NCBI GenBank assembly: GCA_020632885.1
Contig: JACKEQ010000011.1
Location: 1 to 64,000, forward strand
Origin: Alphaproteobacteria bacterium
GTDB taxonomy: Bacteria > Myxococcota_A > UBA796 > GCA-2862545
Direction of reading: 5' to 3'
Length of the DNA: 64,000 nt
Made by a program: the position numbers and the translations under genes. Below the pieces are notes generated by a model. It was not told where the DNA came from. It did no database searches and saw only the letters and a list, made by a program, of their open reading frames with translations. This document shows, in pieces, positions 60,559 through 64,000 of this stretch (within the stretch, counting starts at the first letter, position 1; every line of letters begins with the position of its first letter).

Positions 60559-61302
60559 TCAGTAGAGGACGAGGTCGCCGCTCCCGGTCACGTCGACGCG
60601 CCCCAGGCGATCGACGGAGATGCGCGCCCACGCGTTGCCCCCCACGTCGCCCTCCACGTTCGCTGCATCGACGTCCACCGCGTCCAGCACGGAGGAGCCG
60701 CGCAGGTCGAGCTCCACGGTGTGGGCCCAGCCTGTCGCCTCCACCAGGCTGTTCCCGCGCTGGTGGACCTCCCAGCGGTCCACGTCGAGCGCGTCGATGC
60801 GCACGTCCGCGCCTCCTGCGTGATCCAGGGTGAGCGTGCCGGCCCGCACGTCGCCGAGGTCGATCTGGGACGTACCCGAGCTCTCGAGCGACGCGCGCTG
60901 GGCCTCCAGGTCGTTCACCCGCAGGTGCCCGTCGCCGTCCACCTCGATGTCGACATGGTGTGCTTGCACGACGTCGAGTGTGGTGCGTCCCGAGGTCTGG
61001 ATCCGGACGTCGTCCGTGGCCTTCACCACGTCCACCCCGTCGTGGATGTGGATCGTGCAGCCGGGTTCGTCCACGACCGCGACCAGGACGCCGTCGTCGC
61101 TCCAGAACGTCACGCCACCCGAGCCTGGGCAGTCGGCATCCGCGGTCCCGCGGTCCATGTCCGGGTCGAGCACCACGTCGGCGTCGCCTTCGATCTCCGC
61201 GGAGGTGTACCGGGCGGCGTCGTAGCGCATCGCCGTGGGACCGCTCGTGTGGTCGGCGTTGCAGGCTGCCAGGGCGACGGTCATCAGGATCAGGGTACGC
61301 AT
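60559..61302 (-). CDS. Lipoprotein with GIN (DUF2807-like) beta-helix domain
   Basis: 247 residues. The signal MRTLILMTVALAAC ends in a lipobox. The mature part has repeated strands with inward hydrophobics (VDIEVDGDGHLRVNDLEAQR, IDLGDVRAGTLTLDHAGGAD, VELDLRGSSVLDAVDVDAAN) ending in GRVDVTGSGDLVLY, the pattern of DUF2807 'putative auto-transporter adhesin, head GIN' proteins. Likely surface or periplasmic. AGGAGG precedes the ATG by eight bases. It is transcribed away from the AT-rich region at 61322-61355. Confidence 0.82.
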   Translation of the reverse strand: MRTLILMTVALAACNADHTSGPTAMRYDAARYTSAEIEGDADVVLDPDMDRGTADADCPGSGGVTFWSDDGVLVAVVDEPGCTIHIHDGVDVVKATDDVRIQTSGRTTLDVVQAHHVDIEVDGDGHLRVNDLEAQRASLESSGTSQIDLGDVRAGTLTLDHAGGADVRIDALDVDRWEVHQRGNSLVEATGWAHTVELDLRGSSVLDAVDVDAANVEGDVGGNAWARISVDRLGRVDVTGSGDLVLY

Positions 61303-61321
61303 GTCATGTCCTCCTCATGAC

Positions 61322-61355
61322 GTTTACATATATGCAACATTTGGATCATGCAAAC
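61322..61355. promoter_or_regulatory. AT-rich inverted/direct repeat in a divergent promoter region
   Basis: GTTTACAT (61322-61329) and ATGCAAAC (61348-61355) form an inverted repeat with seven of eight pairs, and ATGCAA recurs at 61332 and 61348, 16 bases apart. This is one of the most AT-rich stretches in the window and lies 20 bases before the GIN lipoprotein gene and 54 bases before the rightward gene. It is probably the shared promoter and a regulator site; the regulator is unknown. Confidence 0.5.
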
Positions 61356-61408
61356 CTCCGGTCGGGCACGCCGCGTCCCGACGCGCTACCTGCGGACGGG
61401 AGGTGAGC

Positions 61409-62098
61409 GTGTCCGACCATCCGGCCGTGATGCCACATGGGCCGATCGAGGCCCTCTTCGAGGACGTCTGGTGGGTGCAGGGGTCGATCCGGATGTTCCC
61501 GGGCATGACGATCAACCGGGTGATGACCGTCCTCCGTCACGACGGCGAGCTCACGCTCGTGAACGCCGTCCGCCTCGACGACACCGCGCCGCTCGATGCC
61601 CTCGGGAAGGTCGCCCACGTCGTGAAGATCGGCACCCACGGTATGGACGACGCCTGGTACTGCGAACGGTACGGCGCGAAGCGCTGGGCTCCCGCGGGCG
61701 TGCCGGCGGACGAGGTGCTGGCCCCCGACGGGCCCACGCCGGTTCCCTGGATGCGCGTGTTCCGCTTCGAGAGCACCGTCGACCCCGAGCTCGCGCTGCT
61801 CCTCGACCGCGACGCCGGCGTCCTGGTGACCTGTGACGCCGTGCAGACCTGGCCGGACACCGCGCGCTGCTCGCCCATCGCGAAGCTCGCGTCCCACGCG
61901 ATGGGGTTCACGGCCCGCCCCGCGCAGATCGGGCCACCGTGGCGCAAGCGCATGACCCCCGCTGGAGGCTCGCTCGAGCCCGATTTCCGTCGGTTGCTCG
62001 AGCTCCCGTTCGACCACGCCGTCGGCGGACACGGTGCTCCTCTCGTGGGCGGGGCTCGCGAGGCGCTCCGGGCCACCGTGGACGCGACGTTCCGCTGA
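61409..62098 (+). CDS. Metallo-beta-lactamase-fold-like protein without the metal motif
   Basis: 229 residues. The opening LFEDVWWVQGSIRMFPGMTI, then RVMTVLRHDGELTLVNAVRL, follows the first strands of MBL-fold proteins such as DUF4336 members. TCDAVQTWPD and VGGHGAPLVGGAREAL fit later positions. The HxHxDH metal-binding motif is absent; THGMDDAWYCERYGA sits where it would be expected. It may be a non-hydrolytic or differently liganded member. I chose the GTG at 61409 because GGGAGG lies five bases upstream; the frame before it is not coding-like. Confidence 0.68.
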   Translation: MSDHPAVMPHGPIEALFEDVWWVQGSIRMFPGMTINRVMTVLRHDGELTLVNAVRLDDTAPLDALGKVAHVVKIGTHGMDDAWYCERYGAKRWAPAGVPADEVLAPDGPTPVPWMRVFRFESTVDPELALLLDRDAGVLVTCDAVQTWPDTARCSPIAKLASHAMGFTARPAQIGPPWRKRMTPAGGSLEPDFRRLLELPFDHAVGGHGAPLVGGAREALRATVDATFR

Positions 62099-62150
62099 CG
62101 GTGGGCGCGCCCGCCGTCGGGACCGGGTATGCTCCCGCTCGGAGGACGGA

Positions 62151-64000
62151 ATGCGTTGGATCGGATTGATCGGGCTGGTGAGCGGGTGTGCCTGGATCTC
62201 GGACGGCGCGGTCGAAGACAAGATCGCCGAGATCTGCGCCGCGAACCCTGATCTCGAAGGATGTCCGCCCGTCTCGGGTGTCGAGTGCTTCACGGACGCC
62301 GATGGTGACGGGTTCGGGGCGGGCACGGCCGAGATCCACGCATCGTGTCCCTCGGGCACCGTGGAGGACGACTCCGACTGCGACGACAGCGCGGCGGGCG
62401 TGAACCCGGGCGCCGAGGAGATCTGCGGCAACGCCGTGGACGAGGACTGCGACGGGAGCGCGCCCGACGGCGTGGACGCGTTCGTGGACGGCGACGGCGA
62501 CGGGTACGGCGGCGAGGCCACCGTCGTCTGTGCGCTCGGGACCGGCGTGGCGGAGGTCGGAGGCGACTGCGACGACAGCTCGGCCGCCGCGAACCCCGGG
62601 GCCACCGAGGTCTGCGGCAACGACGTGGACGAGGACTGCGACGGAAGCGCGCAGGCCGGGGTCACCGTGTACACGGACGCCGATGGTGACGGCTATGGAG
62701 ACGGTGCGGGGTACGTCGTCTGCGAGGCCGGTGCGAACGAGTCGGAGCTCGACGGCGACTGCGACGACACCGACGACCTCGTGAGCCCGGGCGTGCCCGA
62801 GGACTGCAGCAACACGATCGACGACGACTGCGACGGATCCGCGCCGGCCGAGGTCCTGGCGTTCGTGGACGGCGACATGGACGGCTACGGCGGCACCCAG
62901 AGCGCGATGGTCTGCGAGGACCTCGTCGGCTTCGGGTATTCGTTCGCCGACGGCGACTGCGACGACACCACCGACACGCGGAGCCCCGGAGTCCCCGAGG
63001 ACTGCGACACCGCGCTGGACGAGAACTGTGACGGGGAGGGCGGGTACATCTTCGCCTACTTCGACGTCGACCAGGACGGCGTGGGGAACGCTGCCACGGA
63101 GATGCCGGCCTGCAACCTGGCGTCCAACCAGGTCAGCGTCGCGGGTGACTGCGACGACATGGATGCCACACGCTTCCCGGGCAATCCCGAGATCCCGGGT
63201 GACGGCATCGACAACGACTGCGACGACCGCGAGCGGTGCTACGAGGACCTCGATGGCGATGGGTTCGGCACGGCTGTCACCCTCGATACCGCCCTCGGCG
63301 TGCACGCCTGCCTGGCCACCGGCGAGGCGAACGTCTCCACCGACTGCGACGACGACTGCTCGACCTGCTTCCCGCTCGGGGTCGAGGTGTGTGACGACCG
63401 GGACAACGACTGCAACGACAGCATCGACGACAACGCCACCGACGCTCCCACCTGGTACGTGGATGCCGACGACGACGGCTACGGTGACGAGCTGGACGCC
63501 GGGGTCGCGGCCTGCGAGCCTCCCGTGGGCACCTACGTCACCAACGCCACGGACTGCGACGATGCCGCGAACGGCGTGAACCCCGGCGCCGTCGAGATCT
63601 GCCTGAACGGTATCGACGAGAACTGCGACGAGGACGACACGGGGAGCGTGTACTGGTTCGATCAGGACAGCGACGGCTTCGGGGATCCCACCACCCAGAC
63701 CAACTTCTGCGGCACGCCGGACCCCGGCTACGTCCCGTTCGGCGGAGACTGCGACGACGACCAGCCCCTGGCATTCCCCGGCAACACGGCACGCGTGGCC
63801 GGCGACGGTATCGACAACGACTGCCTGAACGGCGAGGAGTGCTTCCACGACGGTGACGCGGACGGGTTCGCGCCCAACAACTCCCCGCTGGAGGACGCCA
63901 TCGGTGGCACCTCCTGCGAGGCCGTGAACCTCCAGGCCGGCGTCGCGGGCGACTGCGACGACGTGCTCGCCTCCAGGAACCCCGATGCCGACGAGGTCCC
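62151..64000 (+). CDS. MopE-type repeat lipoprotein (incomplete at window end)
   Basis: At least 616 residues; the gene runs past the window. Signal MRWIGLIGLVSGC ends in a lipobox and GGAGGACGGA precedes the ATG. About nine units of 60-70 residues follow, each with an Asp-rich loop (D-x-DGDGYG), then GDCDD, then NPGA-EIC-N-DEDCDG. These are the 'putative metal-binding' MopE motifs, named from the Methylococcus copper-binding surface protein, and also common in myxobacterial secreted proteins. The paired cysteines may form disulfides and the Asp loops may bind calcium. Metal and role here are not shown. Confidence 0.9.
   Translation, partial: MRWIGLIGLVSGCAWISDGAVEDKIAEICAANPDLEGCPPVSGVECFTDADGDGFGAGTAEIHASCPSGTVEDDSDCDDSAAGVNPGAEEICGNAVDEDCDGSAPDGVDAFVDGDGDGYGGEATVVCALGTGVAEVGGDCDDSSAAANPGATEVCGNDVDEDCDGSAQAGVTVYTDADGDGYGDGAGYVVCEAGANESELDGDCDDTDDLVSPGVPEDCSNTIDDDCDGSAPAEVLAFVDGDMDGYGGTQSAMVCEDLVGFGYSFADGDCDDTTDTRSPGVPEDCDTALDENCDGEGGYIFAYFDVDQDGVGNAATEMPACNLASNQVSVAGDCDDMDATRFPGNPEIPGDGIDNDCDDRERCYEDLDGDGFGTAVTLDTALGVHACLATGEANVSTDCDDDCSTCFPLGVEVCDDRDNDCNDSIDDNATDAPTWYVDADDDGYGDELDAGVAACEPPVGTYVTNATDCDDAANGVNPGAVEICLNGIDENCDEDDTGSVYWFDQDSDGFGDPTTQTNFCGTPDPGYVPFGGDCDDDQPLAFPGNTARVAGDGIDNDCLNGEECFHDGDADGFAPNNSPLEDAIGGTSCEAVNLQAGVAGDCDDVLASRNPDADEV

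Overview
The window is a continuous piece of a very GC-rich bacterial chromosome with almost no non-coding space: no gap between genes exceeds about 150 bases. I see about 59 protein genes and no rRNA, tRNA, CRISPR array, insertion sequence or phage gene. The gene content suggests an uncultured member of the Myxococcota or a related former deltaproteobacterial lineage. The basis is lipoproteins with long Asp/Ser/Ala or Asp/Thr/Ala runs followed by MopE-like metal-binding repeats, a TIGR02147-family regulator beside a lipoprotein, a membrane Ser/Thr kinase with an extracytoplasmic sensor, a TIGR02996-like protein, and many two-component proteins. This placement is inference; no phylogenetic marker was searched.

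Layout. 1-4 kb: a double cyclic-nucleotide-binding protein diverging from an Asp-rich surface lipoprotein. 4-11 kb: a leftward, tightly overlapped RND efflux operon (TetR regulator, outer-membrane factor, adaptor, RND pump, glutaredoxin-like protein, small protein) with two near-identical 16-base palindromic operators upstream of tetR. 11-15 kb: Ser/Thr kinase, cation efflux protein, thioredoxin. 15-19 kb: tetrapyrrole genes hemX-like, hemA and hemC rightward, with hemD converging on them behind an isovaleryl-CoA-dehydrogenase-like gene. 20-25 kb: polA, an ankyrin-like protein, an acetyltransferase, a metallophosphoesterase. 25-28 kb: an ECF sigma factor, a repeat-bearing anti-sigma-like membrane protein and a secreted protein, then cutA. 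28-33 kb: a polytopic membrane enzyme, HIT protein, ASCH protein, orphan ParA, and a TIGR02147 regulator/lipoprotein pair divergent from another lipoprotein across a region rich in GTATCCA sites.

33-44 kb is one long leftward run: APS kinase, an unusual SAH-hydrolase-like protein, a helical repeat protein, Ppx/GppA phosphatase, a glycine-rich membrane protein, then a coupled set of fused E1 alpha/beta dehydrogenase, FabD-like acyltransferase and an HD-phosphohydrolase/ArsC fusion. plsX diverges from this run and converges on an RGG-type RNA-binding protein across a strong shared hairpin.

46.9-53.8 kb is a signalling island. It has a small helical protein, a receiver/sigma54-type AAA+ protein, a TPR-membrane histidine kinase that appears to start at CTG, and a lone receiver whose unusual features match the first receiver. 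A conventional hybrid-free membrane histidine kinase converges on it from the other strand. 53-64 kb holds arfB, lipoproteins and an alpha/beta hydrolase, a membrane metallophosphoesterase, a YchJ-like protein, a beta-helix lipoprotein, a ClpP, a GIN-domain lipoprotein, a metallo-beta-lactamase-like protein lacking the metal motif, and a large MopE-repeat lipoprotein running off the end.

Translational coupling is pervasive: ATGA, GTGA or TGATG overlaps join most same-strand neighbours, and GTG and TTG starts are common. The best candidates for something undescribed are the four-gene signalling island, the HD-ArsC fusion operon, the repeat-bearing anti-sigma protein, and the TIGR02147 pair with its predicted operator sites.
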